64,000 nt of DNA from Agapanthus africanus (Eukaryota > Streptophyta > Magnoliopsida > Asparagales > Amaryllidaceae). The notes under the pieces are model-generated. The model was not told where the DNA came from. It worked only from the letters and a program-made list of their open reading frames with translations, and did not search any database. The translations under genes were made by a program, and so were the position numbers. This document shows positions 1 through 10,742 of this stretch, piece after piece. The first letter of the stretch is position 1, and the number at the start of each line of letters is the position of its first letter. The stretch lies in assembly GCA_030015575.1 (NCBI GenBank), contig JASDDO010000028.1:23291154-23355153 (forward strand). The letters run 5' to 3'.

Positions 1-249
1 CATGAAGCGGCCGACCCTCTTCCATACCAAAATAAAGATTCTGTAATAAATAATTTTTTATGTAATTTTTTATGCATGAATGTAAGCAAAATGGGCATAC
101 AGACAAATTTTTGCAAAGCCCATGGCTTATGTGCAAAAAGAAACGGCACATGAGACATGGGATGGGCAAAATGCCATTTTATAAAGCCCAAGGGGCTATA
201 TGTAAATGTGTAAGCCTTTATAAGGCAACATGATGATAAATAAAATAGA
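1..249 (+). repeat. Interior LTR fragment of element B family
   Basis: Bases 1-247 align with 21343-21587, inside the 3' LTR of element B, with only scattered differences. Similarity stops abruptly after the shared run taaaata, exactly where the LTR of element A begins. The simplest reading is that element A inserted into a B-type LTR whose start lies left of the window. The matching B sequence beyond this point is not found again at the right end of A, so part of this LTR has been lost. Confidence 0.85.
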
Positions 250-529
250 TGTTTACCCCAATCAGAGCAAAGCACTGTTCAAATTTCAAGGCGGGAGACG
301 AAACAAGGCTTCTGTTTCCCCAATCAGAGCAAAACTCTGCTTTGAAAATTAAAGCGAAAATTAAAGTTAAAATTAATGAAGCAACGCTTCAGATCCCCTG
401 CGCTGCGCGCAGAGCGCCATGTGTTAAAATCAGACACGCCAGCGCAGGGAGCGCAGCGCCTAAGGCAGCGCACCCAATCAGACCAAGGCTCTGTTAAAAA
501 TTCAAACTTTAATTAAAGAAGAAATGCTT

Positions 530-780
530 CAGCTGATTTGCGCTATGCACTGCGCGCCACGTGGCAGCGCAGTTGCGCTAGCGCTGCGTTGCGCGACACG
601 TGTCAGCGCAAGCGCAGTTGCGCTGCGCGCCACGTGGCAGCGCAGTTGCGCAAGCACTGCGTTGCGCGACACGTTTCAGCGCAAGCGCAGTTGCGCTGCG
701 CTGTGCGCTGCGCGACACGTGTCAGCGCAGTTGCGCTGCGCTGTGCGCTGCGTAACACGTGTCAAACGCTGGTGTATCTG
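530..780 (+). promoter_or_regulatory. GC-rich array of CACGTG palindromes in the A LTR
   Basis: Perfect 10-bp palindromes GCCACGTGGC and GACACGTGTC alternate with GCGCAAGCGCAGTTGCGC-like runs. CACGTG occurs at 558, 597, 631, 716 and 756, and again at 1263, 1350 and 1387 further into the LTR. CACGTG is the core G-box recognised by plant bHLH and bZIP factors (established). A role as a U3 enhancer is inference from its position near the LTR start. The duplicate at about 12050-12330 keeps the pattern. Arg/Ala/Cys-rich open frames here are composition artefacts. Confidence 0.6.
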
Positions 781-817
781 CGCCAAACAGAATTAAAATT
801 TTAATAAGATATTTATG

Positions 818-1740
818 TTCTTGTTAAAACAAGAAGATTGTCTTCTGTAAAACAGAAGCCCTTGGATCAAAGATCCAACGGTGGGGAAAATTCCCCAAAT
901 CACTCAGAGAAAGAGCTCTTTAACAAATTTAACAAATCTATAGACACTATATAAAAACCCCTAGACCCCAATTCAAAGGGGGATCAACATTGTGAGAGAT
1001 TAAGAAGATCAAAACAGAGAGAACTCTGAAGAAATTTCAAGAAAAAGGTAAAAGCCTTCATAAAATAGAAGAATTTCTTCTGATAGATCATCGATCTAAG
1101 AACAAGATCAATGATCTTCACACAATGAACAGTGCTTTGCACTTTTTTATGAACCATTGGTTCTGAAATCTTAAAGATTCTCAAGGTTATTGAAATAGTG
1201 CCTTGCACTTGCAAAAACTGCACTGTTGCGCTCCTGGGTTGGCGCAAGCCACCAGAGAGCGCCACGTGTCAGCATCTGAACCACTTGCGCTATGCGCTTT
1301 TGAAATAGAGCTTTACTCTCTGAAACTGGCGCAACTCACCAGAGCACGCCACGTGTCAGCAGCGCAAGCGCAGCGCGCTTGCGTGACACGTGTCATCACC
1401 GCAAGCACTTGCGCTCAGTGATTGGCGCAAAGCGCCTGACAAATGCAATGCATTTCCTTTACTAAAGGGCCAGGCCCAAATCAGAGGGGCCTAGTAGGCC
1501 AAATTAAATTGCAATGCAATAAAAAGGGTAGAGCCCAAACAACATTGATGCTCTGCATCATTTATAAAAGGGCAGAGCCCAAACAAAATTAAAAATGCAA
1601 TAAAAAGGGCAGACCCCAAACAAAACTAATGCTCTGCATCATTTATAAATGGACACAGCCCAGACAAAATAAATAATGTAATACATTATTAAAAAGGGGC
1701 CAAGCCCTAGCACAGGCCTAATAGGCCAAAAACAAATAAA
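818..1740 (+). repeat. Run of short spaced dyads in the A LTR
   Basis: About twenty different inverted repeats of 11-17 bp follow one another, most with a three-base centre. Examples are cttctgt-aaa-acagaag (842-858), ttggatc-aaa-gatccaa (862-878), tagatc-atc-gatcta (1084-1098), aagatc-aat-gatctt (1104-1118), agaaga-att-tcttct (1067-1081), agtgc-ttt-gcact (1131-1143), aaatgc-aat-gcattt (1441-1455), ggcct-agt-aggcc (1488-1500) and taatgt-aat-acatta (1674-1688). The words differ but the geometry is shared. Confidence 0.8.
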
Positions 1741-1855
1741 AGCGTTGAAATGGACTTAGCCCAATCATGGCCGTAAGTCCTCAAATTAAATTGACTGAGC
1801 ACAACTGCTCTCTTAAATCAATTTACATCCGGTTCGAGGGTACATCTCCGAACTC

Positions 1856-1895
1856 CTCTGACCCATATCGTTGTAATCCTTCAACGACGTCAGAG
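1856..1895. other. Nested hairpin, copy 1 of 9
   Basis: Outer arms CTCTGAC (1856-1862) and GTCAGAG (1889-1895) enclose inner arms CGTTG (1869-1873) and CAACG (1882-1886) around an eight-base loop. The same structure recurs at 2305, 13433, 13829, 22830, 23541, 30638, 52772 and 53386, in either orientation. Paired substitutions in the last copies keep the stems. Confidence 0.75.
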
Positions 1896-2019
1896 AGGTG
1901 ACGGGTCCCGGCAACCACACATCGACACGGACTGTGGGGTCCTTAAACTCATGAACTTATGCGTCCTTAAAATAAGACACGGGCTGTAGGGTCCTTAAAC
2001 CCACGGACTTAAGCGTCCT

Positions 2020-2130
2020 TAAACTGCCAATGGACCGCAATGTCCTTAAACTGCCAATGGACCGCAATGTCCTTAAACTACCAATGGACCGCAATGTCCT
2101 TAAACTACCAATGGACCGCAACGTCCCTAA
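2020..2130 (+). repeat. 27-bp tandem repeat in the A LTR
   Basis: Four adjacent units of the type cttaaactRccaatggaccg + caatgtc, each with the small dyad ggac...gtcc. Related 27-31 bp units occur in the minus-strand LTR at about 22990-23490, in the C LTR at about 52970-53080, and just after pol in element C (32461-32935). Confidence 0.8.
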
Positions 2131-2304
2131 TCTGGAACAATAGAGCTCCCAAATGCTCTTTTGTTGGATCTAAACGATCCCTTTTAAGTTGATCTTAGCC
2201 TTAAATATGGCTAACGTATCCTTAAACATTCAAACAGACTTTAGTCCCAAATTGGACTATAAGACCCCCAATCAACTTTGGTTCAAGGGTACATCTCCGA
2301 ACTC

Positions 2305-2344
2305 CTCTGACACCTATCGTTGTAATCCTTCAACGACGTCAGAA
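2305..2344. other. Nested hairpin, copy 2 of 9
   Basis: Outer arms TCTGAC/GTCAGA and inner arms CGTTG (2318-2322)/CAACG (2331-2335), with the same eight-base loop as the copy at 1856. The flanking phrase gggtacatctccgaactcc is also shared. Confidence 0.72.
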
Positions 2345-2956
2345 AGGTGACGGGTCCCGATGGCCATGCATACAATGGACCACTATGTCCCTAAACTGGA
2401 ATAATAGAGCCCCCAAATGCTCTTTTGTCGAATCCAAACGATCCCGTTAAGTTGATCTTAGTCTTAATTCAGACTAACATATCCTTAACGAACGTTTAAG
2501 TTGATCTTAGCCTCAATATGGCTAACGTATCCTTAAACTAAAACACCAAACCCAAATCTAAGTAAATACGGATTTGGACTAATCCACGTCCTACGGGTGA
2601 CGGCATAACTTAGTCTCCGTATACAATCCACAGGCATTCACAAACAAAACAAACACACACGACACGAAGTGAAATTCTGGAGAAGGAGAAAGTGGCTACC
2701 GCGATGCGGTAGCGTAATTAACTGCAGGGGCTTGCGCCTGCAGGGAAGAGCGTCCCCACAATCAAAAACCCCTCAAACGAGGGGGAATCTGATGAAGACT
2801 GCTACATCGGCCGCATCCGTCTAAACCTCCGATACACGGTGCCATAAATCAACTTGGCATCTTCGGAGATGTAGACGGATAAAACCAAATAGCATCTGCC
2901 CCGAATCTCAGGCAGGACGTCCAAGTCTCAGCCGTCGTTCGGAGGGGAACAGATTC

Positions 2957-2974
2957 TGGCACGCCCGGTGAGAC
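2957..2974 (+). promoter_or_regulatory. Primer binding site of element A
   Basis: TGGCACGCCCGGTGAGAC begins five bases after the LTR end GGGGAACA. The same site, with GTGGGAC at its end, lies at 14303 in element B and on the minus strand at 52141-52158 in element C, always right after the LTR. The TGG start fits pairing with a tRNA CCA end. I cannot assign the tRNA with confidence. Confidence 0.8.
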
Positions 2975-3103
2975 CTTTTCCTCTTTCCACTCCACACTTC
3001 GTGTGTCGTGTTCTCGAACAAATCGCGGTTTGCTGCAGTTGCCTGTGGATTCAAGGTACTATGATTTGGTGTCTTGCTCCATGCAGAAGAAAACAGAAGA
3101 TCA

Positions 3104-6100
3104 ATGGCTTCAAACTGCACTGCCTGCAACTGCAACTGCAACTGCAACTTTCGCTCCGTCCCTGCTGGAGGAGTGACTTATGGGCCCCAAGTGGCCTCTC
3201 TTTTCAAGATGCCAGTGGAGCAGGTAACTCAAGCCACCACTAGATTATTCTTCGGGACTATGATCCCATCCATGAGCTTCGATGCCCCCATGATGTCGCA
3301 ACAAGCTCCAAAGAAGTCGGTCGTTGATCGGTTTACAGCTACCGCGGCCCCTCTCAACGGGTCACCCAACTCTACTGCTTCGGTTTTTAACAGGCTGGGT
3401 TAGAGCTCCAACGGGCCCATAAAAGATCCAGCAATACCAGAAGAAGTTATCCCGAAGCAGATAGCTATCCCTATTCCAGTTTCAGGCGAGATCACCAAGA
3501 TTGCTTCCTCTGCTCGAAAGTCTGCCTTTGACAGGTTGGCCGTCGCTATTCAACGGACATCGGTCTTTAAAAGCCTGATACCAGCAGATTCTGACCAACA
3601 CAGGGGGCATGAGGAGGTCACCCCTACGGTTAGAACAACTCCATCTGCACGACACGCTCGATGTCGCCATTGGCGCCGAGTAAGGAAGGCTGCGGGCAAC
3701 TCCCCCTCTGGGATAACTCCGCCAACTCCAATGGTGGGGATCGATGCTGCTGTTCCAACCGGGAACAGCTTTGAATTGCTGAACACGGTGCGCAGGAACT
3801 CTCCTACTGCGATGTTGAAACGAATTCCTCCACCTGTAATGCTCCAGAGAAAAAGCTAAGGCAGCCCCCTCAACGGATGTCCTCTAAAATCTACAAGGTT
3901 TGGCGTCAAGTTCAAGAGTCAGTGATCGATCAAGACTACCTCCGACGACAGAAAAAGATGAAGGTTCGGCAGGAGAAGGATTACTCCGTCAAGCCACAAA
4001 AAGCAACAGCTACTTGGGTGCACACTACAACGGCCCCCTCAACTCCAATCGCCCAAAAGAAAGGGAGGCTGCAAAGAGCCCCTGTGAATATGGCGAACCG
4101 TAAAAGCGCTGAACACAAACGCCCCAAGTCCGGGGACATGGTGGTGCACACTGTTTATATGGCTTCCGGAAAGGAGGAAAGCCGTGCTTCGACGGGTCAC
4201 CGACCGCTCATCCGATCCGTGACAAAAGCCCAGGAGCAGCAACAGAAGCTTCAGGAAATGATGACTACAATGGCTGCACTTACTGGGCCAAAAGAAAGCT
4301 TGGAGGCATCATCAAAACAGCGTCACGAGCAAGAAACTGACGCTGACTACCTACGCAGAGTCCTCGAAAAGAAGGACAAAGAAGCCGCAGAACAAGCGGC
4401 TAACATAAAACAAATGGCACTCTTCTTCCAAGATATGGTAGGGTAATGTTACAGCCGGACCCTCCAGCTGAAGACCCTCCGATCATTGTCGGAAACGACG
4501 GAGGGGAAACATCTAGTCCTCCTCTGGCTCTTGCAGCAGCCAAGGAAGAAACCATTTCTAAGGCCGCACTGGATGACTATATAGCTCAGCAAATACGAGC
4601 TCATCAGGCGAGTGAATCGGCTGGGCGGACTGTTAGAACTGGACGACCTTATCCGGGCTGGTATGACCAAATCAGTTACCCGCCGGGATATACGATCCCT
4701 AAGTTTCACGTATATAAAGGGACAGGGAATCCACATCAGCACGTCACTCAATTCAGGGCCTTATGCGGCAACACTGGAGGCGATGACAAATTGTTGCTTC
4801 GACAATTCGTCGGCAGCTTAGCAGAAACAGCCTTTGAATGGTATTCGGAGCTACCTAACGACTCTGTCAAAACATTTGCGGAGATGGAGATACTGTTTAC
4901 ACAAAGATTCGCGAGTGCTAGTGAACGCACCCCGATAACAACACAGATAAATGCCAGGTGAAACGTGGGTCCAATACGCAACACGATGGCGGAACCTATG
5001 GTCGAAATGTGAACAATGCATAGAAGAGACACCTGCGGTAGGCATGTTTGTGGGCACTCTTGATCCGCAAGCGACCATCTCGCAATTCATGATGTTCTTC
5101 AGGCCAACCTCCTTCCAAGCATTGAATGACAAATTAGCCCAAATGGACCAGATGGGCCACGGACCGTCTCCTCCAAAACCAGACTCTCGAAATGAGAAAG
5201 GAAAAGGGAAAGCGACTGTCGTTGCCAATGCTCAAAAACAGCCGAGCAACTCAAAGCCGGTAGTTCGCCAAAATAACGCGCATCTACGCCCGTCCCTAGA
5301 GGAGAGACTAGGACGTCCTTACTCGTTTCTTCAGAATAAAACGAGAAGACTGTTTGAACTGGCAGTACGCAACAGACTCATTAATCTGCCGAATCCAAAA
5401 CGTCCGTTGCAGTTAGGAGATCTCAATAATCCCGATTACTGCCCTTACCATCAAACGGTAAGTCACCTGATCGAGAATTGTTTCGTCTTCAAGGGATGGA
5501 TCGAGGATCAATACCTATAAAGCAAGATTGCGCTGTCTGAAAAGTGGAAGGTAAACCCACCACAGCCGCACACTCCAAAGAAGACGGACGCACCAGGGGC
5601 AACTTGTCATGTGATCTTTCACTCATTGGCAGATGATAAAGAGGCTCCTTGTGCTGAGAAACCAAGGGCGGACCCCGAACCAGAAATTCCGCGACCGTCA
5701 GAAGAGTTGATCGATGCCTTCCTGAATGAGATTCGTCTGAAAGTTAAAGCCAATCAAGAGCGTGAAATGGCTATACTGGAAGGAGCCAAACACCGACGAC
5801 TGGACCAAAGAGTCGAGGCACTCCCGTCAAATCAAAAGCCATCCGCTGCGGATAAAAACAAATTCAAGACGAGGAAAAGGTTCGCTAAAGCCCTGTCAGC
5901 GGGAATGGTGCTACCACCCTCTGAAGAGAATACTCTCGGTGAAGTAGAGATGTATCCTAACTTCTGCTTATATCATCAAAAGATCATACATCCTACCGAA
6001 GACTGCGACTCCTTTAAGTGTTGGTGGCAAGGGTATGTCGCTCAAAAGCAACACTTCAACAGGACAAAGTGTGGAGCTCGTAGACATCAGAAAAATGCAA

Positions 6101-6759
6101 TAGATGAGCGCAAGGGAGCCGCCGACAACTGTCACAGAGCCGACTCCAAGGGATCGCAAATTATCACCTTCGGAAGCGACTCTGACGAAGAAGCTGCCCT
6201 CAACCCTCTCTTCAAGGAATCCATTTCAAAAATGAAGGAATTGAGGAGTTGCGAGAATGTTCAGCCGTGCAATCGCACGCTACTCGGAAAAAGTCTCGGC
6301 CTCGCGAACAAAGGATCGAACAAAAAGGATAAAGAGAAGGGAAAAACAGCCCCCGTAGCCAATACTCAACAGCAATCGAGTGGCCCTAAACCGGTTGTTT
6401 GCCGAAACAACAAGCAGCAACCACTCCAGGAAAAGTTGAAACGCCCTTACTCGTTTCCTCAATATAAAACAAGGAGACTGTTCGAGCTGCCAATGCGCGA
6501 CAGACGCATCAATCTGCCGAGACCAAAACGTCCGTTGCGGCCAGGCGATATAAACGATCTCGATTATTGCCCTTACCACCAAACGGTAGGTCACCTGATC
6601 GAGGATTGCTACGTCTTTAAGAACTGGGTTGAAGATCAATACCAACAGGGCAAGTTCGTCATATCCGAAAACTGGAAGGTGAGCCCGCCACAATCGCACG
6701 CTCTGAGAAAGACGGATACGCCGGGGGCATCATGCTCATTCATAGAGAAAGCCCCATAG
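3104..6759 (+). pseudogene. gag: gag pseudogene of element A
   Basis: Starts at ATG 3104 with a Cys/Asn-rich N-terminus (MASNCTACNCNCNCN) that matches the gag start of element C at 52011. A likely splice acceptor (tccatgcag) lies just upstream. Recognisable parts are VVHTVYMASGKEESR near 4140-4200, a retrotransposon gag core with TAFEWYSELPNDS near 4830, and three CX2HX4HX4C knuckles at 5440-5481, 5965-6006 and 6568-6609. The segment YSF..KT.RLFEL...INLP plus knuckle occurs twice (about 5310-5520 and 6440-6660), an internal duplication. The frame is broken by a stop after NRLG (3403), by shifts near 4444 and 4960, and by a stop at 5518. The final frame ends with TAG at 6757. It would assemble particles if intact (family knowledge); here it cannot make one protein. 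Confidence 0.88.
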
Positions 6760-6789
6760 ACCGAAAATTCAGTAAACTAGAGATTCGCC

Positions 6790-6925
6790 TCAAATATGGC
6801 GACAATGGACCGAAACGTCCTTAAACTAACAACGGGCCGAAACGTCCTTAAACTAATGACGGACCACTACGTCCTAAAACTAGCTGATGACCGAAACGTT
6901 TTTAAACTACTACCGCGGCATCCTC
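6790..6925 (+). repeat. 27-bp repeats after the A gag
   Basis: Diverged units containing ggaccgaaacgtccttaaac read in one frame as DRNVLKL-like nine-residue repeats. In element C the same repeat lies immediately downstream of pol (32461-32935). Its position directly after gag here marks where pol was lost. Confidence 0.75.
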
Positions 6926-6959
6926 AGGCTGACGTGATAAAAAAAATAAAAAAAATAAA

Positions 6960-7395
6960 AAAAAAAATAAAAACGGTATGTCCATAAGCAAAATAGGCAC
7001 GGATGAAAAGCCGAAAGGGCTCCGTGAGTAAAAACAGCAGGGCTACCGGCGAGTGTTCGTGAAAACCCAAAAGGGCGCGACCTCGTTAGAAAAAAAAAGA
7101 ATAAAAATAAATAAAAATAAAAACAAAAACGTTATGTCCATAAGCAAAATGGGCATGGATGAAAACCCTAAAGGGCTCCGTGAGTAAAAACAGCAGGGCT
7201 ACCGGCGAGTGTTCATGAAAACCCGAAAGGGCACGACCTCATTAGAAAAAAAAAAGAATAAAAAAGAATAAAAAAAAAAGAAGACGGTATGTCCATAAGC
7301 AAAAAAGGGCATGGATGAAAACCGAAAGGGCTCCGTGAGTAAAAACAGCAGGCTACCGGCTAGTGTTTGTGAAAATCCGAAAAGGCGCAACCTCG
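6960..7395 (+). repeat. Three tandem units of about 155 bp
   Basis: Units starting near 6974, 7130 and 7285 share ggtatgtccataagcaaaa, then gggctccgtgagtaaaaaca and a poly(A)-rich spacer. A related single unit is at 18780-18900, and a reverse-strand copy lies near 32280-32400 in element C. Nothing coding is supported. Confidence 0.75.
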
Positions 7396-7399
7396 TTAA

Positions 7400-7990
7400 A
7401 AGACACTTACAGGGTCATCTCGACCTTGTAAGGAGAAACCACCCGCGTGAGATCCTTACGACTCACAGGGAAGCAACACACTTAGGCATCCTCACGATTC
7501 CTAAGGAGAAATTACACTTACGAGATCCTCATGACTCGTAAGGAGAACTTTCTTATGGGACCCTCACGGCTCATAAGATTTGAAAGTCTTAAGTTACAGA
7601 GACCTGGACCTGTTCTTAAGCAACTCCCACAACCTTCGATATTGCCCTACAAGCGGCTCATACTGACCCTTGTATACAATCCACGGGCACGAATAAACAT
7701 TTCCCTAACCAAGTCTCACCCGTGGCTAGGGATATGTCCATATGGTGAACGACCCGTGTAAATCCTCTCGAATTATAAGGAGAAAACCCTTTAGTAAGAT
7801 CCTTATGACTTACAGAAGAATATACACTTAGGAATCCTCACGATTCCTAAGGAGAAAACACACCTACAAGATCCTCATGACTTGTAGGGAGAAATACCTT
7901 TGTGAGACCCTTACGGCTCATGAAGTCAAAAGCCTTAGTCGACGGGATCCTAACCCTGTTCGCTAAGCCACCTTTGTTCAACATCGACAG
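7400..7990 (+). repeat. Stem-loop blocks 1 and 2 (variable arms, conserved loop)
   Basis: Two consecutive sets of four to five stem-loops, each about 25 bp plus a spacer like gagaaa. Good examples are cttacgag/ctcgtaag (7517-7524 and 7535-7542) around atcctcatga, and cctacaag/cttgtagg (7863-7870 and 7881-7888) around the same loop. Neighbouring units have different arms, yet each pair stays complementary. Each set ends with a longer arm pair beginning aagtcttaag or aaagccttag. No gene is seen. Confidence 0.8.
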
Positions 7991-8039
7991 AGGCAAATGA
8001 TGATTCACTCCTGGCAATATCCCAGCTGTAGCGATGTTG

Positions 8040-8160
8040 ATGCCTAAACCGGTATCAAATTCCAAGTCCTTTCATGGCAAATGATGATTCGCTCCTGGCA
8101 ATATTTCAGTTGTAGCGATGCTGATGCTAAGATTGGCACCAGATTTCAAGTTCCACACTC
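8040..8160 (+). repeat. Two copies of a gatgatt-cgctcctgg repeat
   Basis: Phrases aatgatgattcactcctggc and aatgatgattcgctcctggc, each followed by a tgtagcgatg(c/t)tgatg phrase, begin near 7998 and 8078. The same phrase is amplified in element B (16927-17395, 18340-18640, 19150-19460) and occurs on the minus strand near 31690 in element C. It is a repeat shared by all three elements. Confidence 0.7.
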
Positions 8161-8169
8161 ACGATAAAA

Positions 8170-8625
8170 AATCAGCGAGCTAAAAATGCATATGAAATAG
8201 CCGAAATGATAGGGCAACTTGCAACGAAATCAGCAAGTAAAAATCTATGCATACAAAAACAGCCGAAATGATTGGGCAACTCGCAATAAAAAGCAGCGTG
8301 TAAAATAAAAAAATATATATAGCCGAAATGATTGGGCAACTCGCAATAAAAAGCAGCGAGTATAAAGAAAATAGCCGAAATGATTGGGCACCGCGAAAAA
8401 TAACCGAAATGATTGGGCAACTCGCAATAAAAAGCAGCGTGTAAAATGAAAAAAAATATAGCCGAAATGATTGGGCAACTCGCAATAAAAAGCAGTGAGT
8501 AAAAAGAAAATAGCCGAAATGATTGGGCACCGCGAAAAATAGCCGAAATGATTGGGCAATCGCGATCTTCGCGATATAAAAAGCTGAAATGATAGAGCGT
8601 TGCGGAAAGAATAAAAAAAATGAAT
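8170..8625 (+). repeat. Irregular tandem repeat gccgaaatgattgggcaac
   Basis: At least eight copies of agccgaaatgattgggca with spacers such as tcgcaataaaaagcagcg. Two spacer forms (long and short) alternate irregularly. Diverged copies lie at about 16815-16925 in element B. Open frames on the minus strand are repetitive and not credible genes. Confidence 0.78.
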
Positions 8626-8790
8626 GATGAAAGAATGAAACTTTTTGCCCTACAGGTGAGATCACATCGATCCTTGTATACAATCCAGAGGCACAAACAA
8701 AGAGCGAACCATACCTTCCTGATAGGCTCCGCCAAAAAGAAAAGCCAAATATCGACGGTTCAATAGCAACCTAGAGACCACCTTGGCAAT

Positions 8791-9575
8791 CGTCTCGATA
8801 CAACAGACGAGATGTCGCCCCAGCGTTCTTCCTCCAGCAGGGATCAGACGCGACAATCAAACAAACGGATCCACGGCAAAATCCCAGCTCCACCTTGGCA
8901 TTCGTCTCGATACAGCAGACGAGTTGTCACCCCAGCGTTCTTCCTCCAGCAGGGATCAGACGCGACAATCAAACAAACGGAGCAACGGCAAAATCCCAGC
9001 TCCACCTCGACGTTCGTCTCGATACAGCAGACGAGTTGTCACCTCAGCGTTCTTCCTCCAGCAGGGATCAGATGCGACAATCAAACAAACGGAGCCACGG
9101 CAAAATCCCAGCTCCACCTTGGCATTCGTCTCGATACAGCAGATGAGTTATCACCCCAGCGTTCTTCCTCCAGCAGGGATCAGGCGCGACAATCAAACAA
9201 ACGGAGCCACGGCAAAATCCCAGCTCCACCTCGACGTTCATCTCGATACAGTAGACGAGTTGTCACCTCAGCGTTCTTCCTCCAGCAGTGATCAGACGCG
9301 ACAATCAAACAAACGGAGCCACGGCAAAATCCCAGCTCCACCTCGACGTTCGTCTTGATACAGCAGACGAGTTGTCACCTCAGCGTTCTTCCTCCAGCAG
9401 GGATTAGATGCGACAATCAAACAAACGGAGCCACGGCAAAATCCCAGCTCCACCTCGACGTTCGTCTTGATACAGTAGACGAGATGTCACCCCAGCGTTC
9501 TTCCTCCAGCATGGATCAGATGCGACAATCAAACTAACGGAGCCACAGCAAATTCCCTAGTTCCAAATCTCGACG
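8791..9575 (+). repeat. 112-bp minisatellite, seven units
   Basis: The phrase cgtctcgatacagcagacga recurs at 8791, 8903, 9015, 9127, 9239, 9351 and 9463, an exact 112-bp period. 112 is not a multiple of three, so the long open frames crossing the array cycle through all frames and are not a gene. A diverged half-unit follows at about 9600. Confidence 0.9.
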
Positions 9576-10742
9576 GTTCATCAGCAACCTAGAGACAACC
9601 TCTTCATTCGTCTCGATACGGCAGACGCGATGCCAGCGAATGAAGCAAAGGCCAGATTCCTAGTTTCAGGGTCTTGACGGCAACTCACATAAAACCTGAA
9701 AGACTATCGGAGATCATCCCACACCAGGACGGAGTGGTTATGACTCATCGGGGCTCTCCAAAATGAGCCTAACCTCAAGTAAAAATCGGCATGGCAAACT
9801 CCTGACGCTTACTCTACCGACGGTCAAACTGCCTAGGAAGATTGCTTGAAGACGTCTTGTCCAGCCCCCGAAGGGATCAGAGACACGGCAGTCGCAGGGC
9901 TACTCGAACAGCACGATTGCCTATCGAGGAATATATCAGCTGATGCGACGGTACGACGACCAAAACCCTAAGTACCACAGACCCTAACGGACTTTTGTCG
10001 TAAAGAGCAGGGGTTAACTGTGACGTTAGGATGTTCTTGCGAGAAATGCTCGATTCGTCTCGACTTGTGAAGAAATTGATGCCTTTGCGAGAACTGCTCG
10101 ATGCGGCTCGACTCGTAAGATAAAGCCTTAGGCAGCAAGGATTAAAAAACTTGTTCCTTAAGCATTGGGACCCTGCAAGTTGGCCCAAAACGGTCTCTTG
10201 CATACTATCTACGGGTCTCACTCTCCAAACTCGAATCTCGACGAGGAGGGAAACAACCGATTACGGGTCCTCTCGACTCGTAAGAGGGAAAAATTCTCTT
10301 ATAAGATCCTTACGACTTATAAGAGAAAACGCACTTAGGAATCCTCACGATTCCTAAGGAGAAATCCACCTACGAGATCCTCTCGATCCGTAGGGAGAAA
10401 AGTCTCCATGAGACCCTCACGGCTCATAGAATTGAAAAGTCTTAGGTGGTAGATCCGAACCTGCGGCCTAAGCCATTGCTATCTCTTGAAGAAATACAGG
10501 ATGCTCGCTCTATCACCTATCAACCATGTTTACTAAAGCAGTATACTGATAATAAAAGAAAGAGGGAAGCGACAGAAAGGATATTCGATTTGCATTTGAT
10601 CAAGTATTCGAGACACATCAATTCATGTGTGTGCAAGAGACTCAGAATGAGAAATAAGACAAGCTGAAATAAAAATTTCCCATTCATATTTCAAAGGGCT
10701 TTTACAATCATAAAGAATTAAACAACAACATTATTGAAATGT
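9576..10742. repeat. Non-coding stretch with stem-loop block 3
   Basis: No credible gene. From about 10250 to 10480 a further stem-loop block is present. It includes the strongest unit in the window: 11-bp perfect arms tctcttataag (10295-10305) and cttataagaga (10316-10326) around atccttacga. Next is cttaggaatc/gattcctaag (10334-10358). Bases 10480-10742 are AT-rich and probably hold the 3' untranslated part of the antisense gene that ends at 10743. Confidence 0.65.

Larger units (their letters stand above)
250..2951 (+). repeat. 5' LTR of element A
   Basis: Starts TGTTTACCCC and ends GGGGAACA, immediately before the primer-site region. In order it holds a GC-rich segment with palindromic CACGTG sites (about 530-780), a segment packed with short spaced dyads (about 818-1740), two copies of a nested hairpin (1856-1895 and 2305-2344), a 27-bp tandem repeat (about 2020-2130), and a 3' part shared with the LTRs at 22282 and 52164 but on the opposite strand. 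Bases 250-2526 are repeated at 11762-14048. No host gene is seen. Confidence 0.9.

Noticed and set aside
524-804. Overlapping Arg/Ala/Cys-rich open frames in the GC-rich LTR part
   Set aside because: All frames stay open because of gcgc-type repeat composition; no conservation of any frame between the two LTRs of A beyond the DNA repeat itself.
8783-9537. Long open frames over the 112-bp repeat
   Set aside because: The period is not a multiple of three, so every frame becomes open in turn; typical minisatellite artefact.
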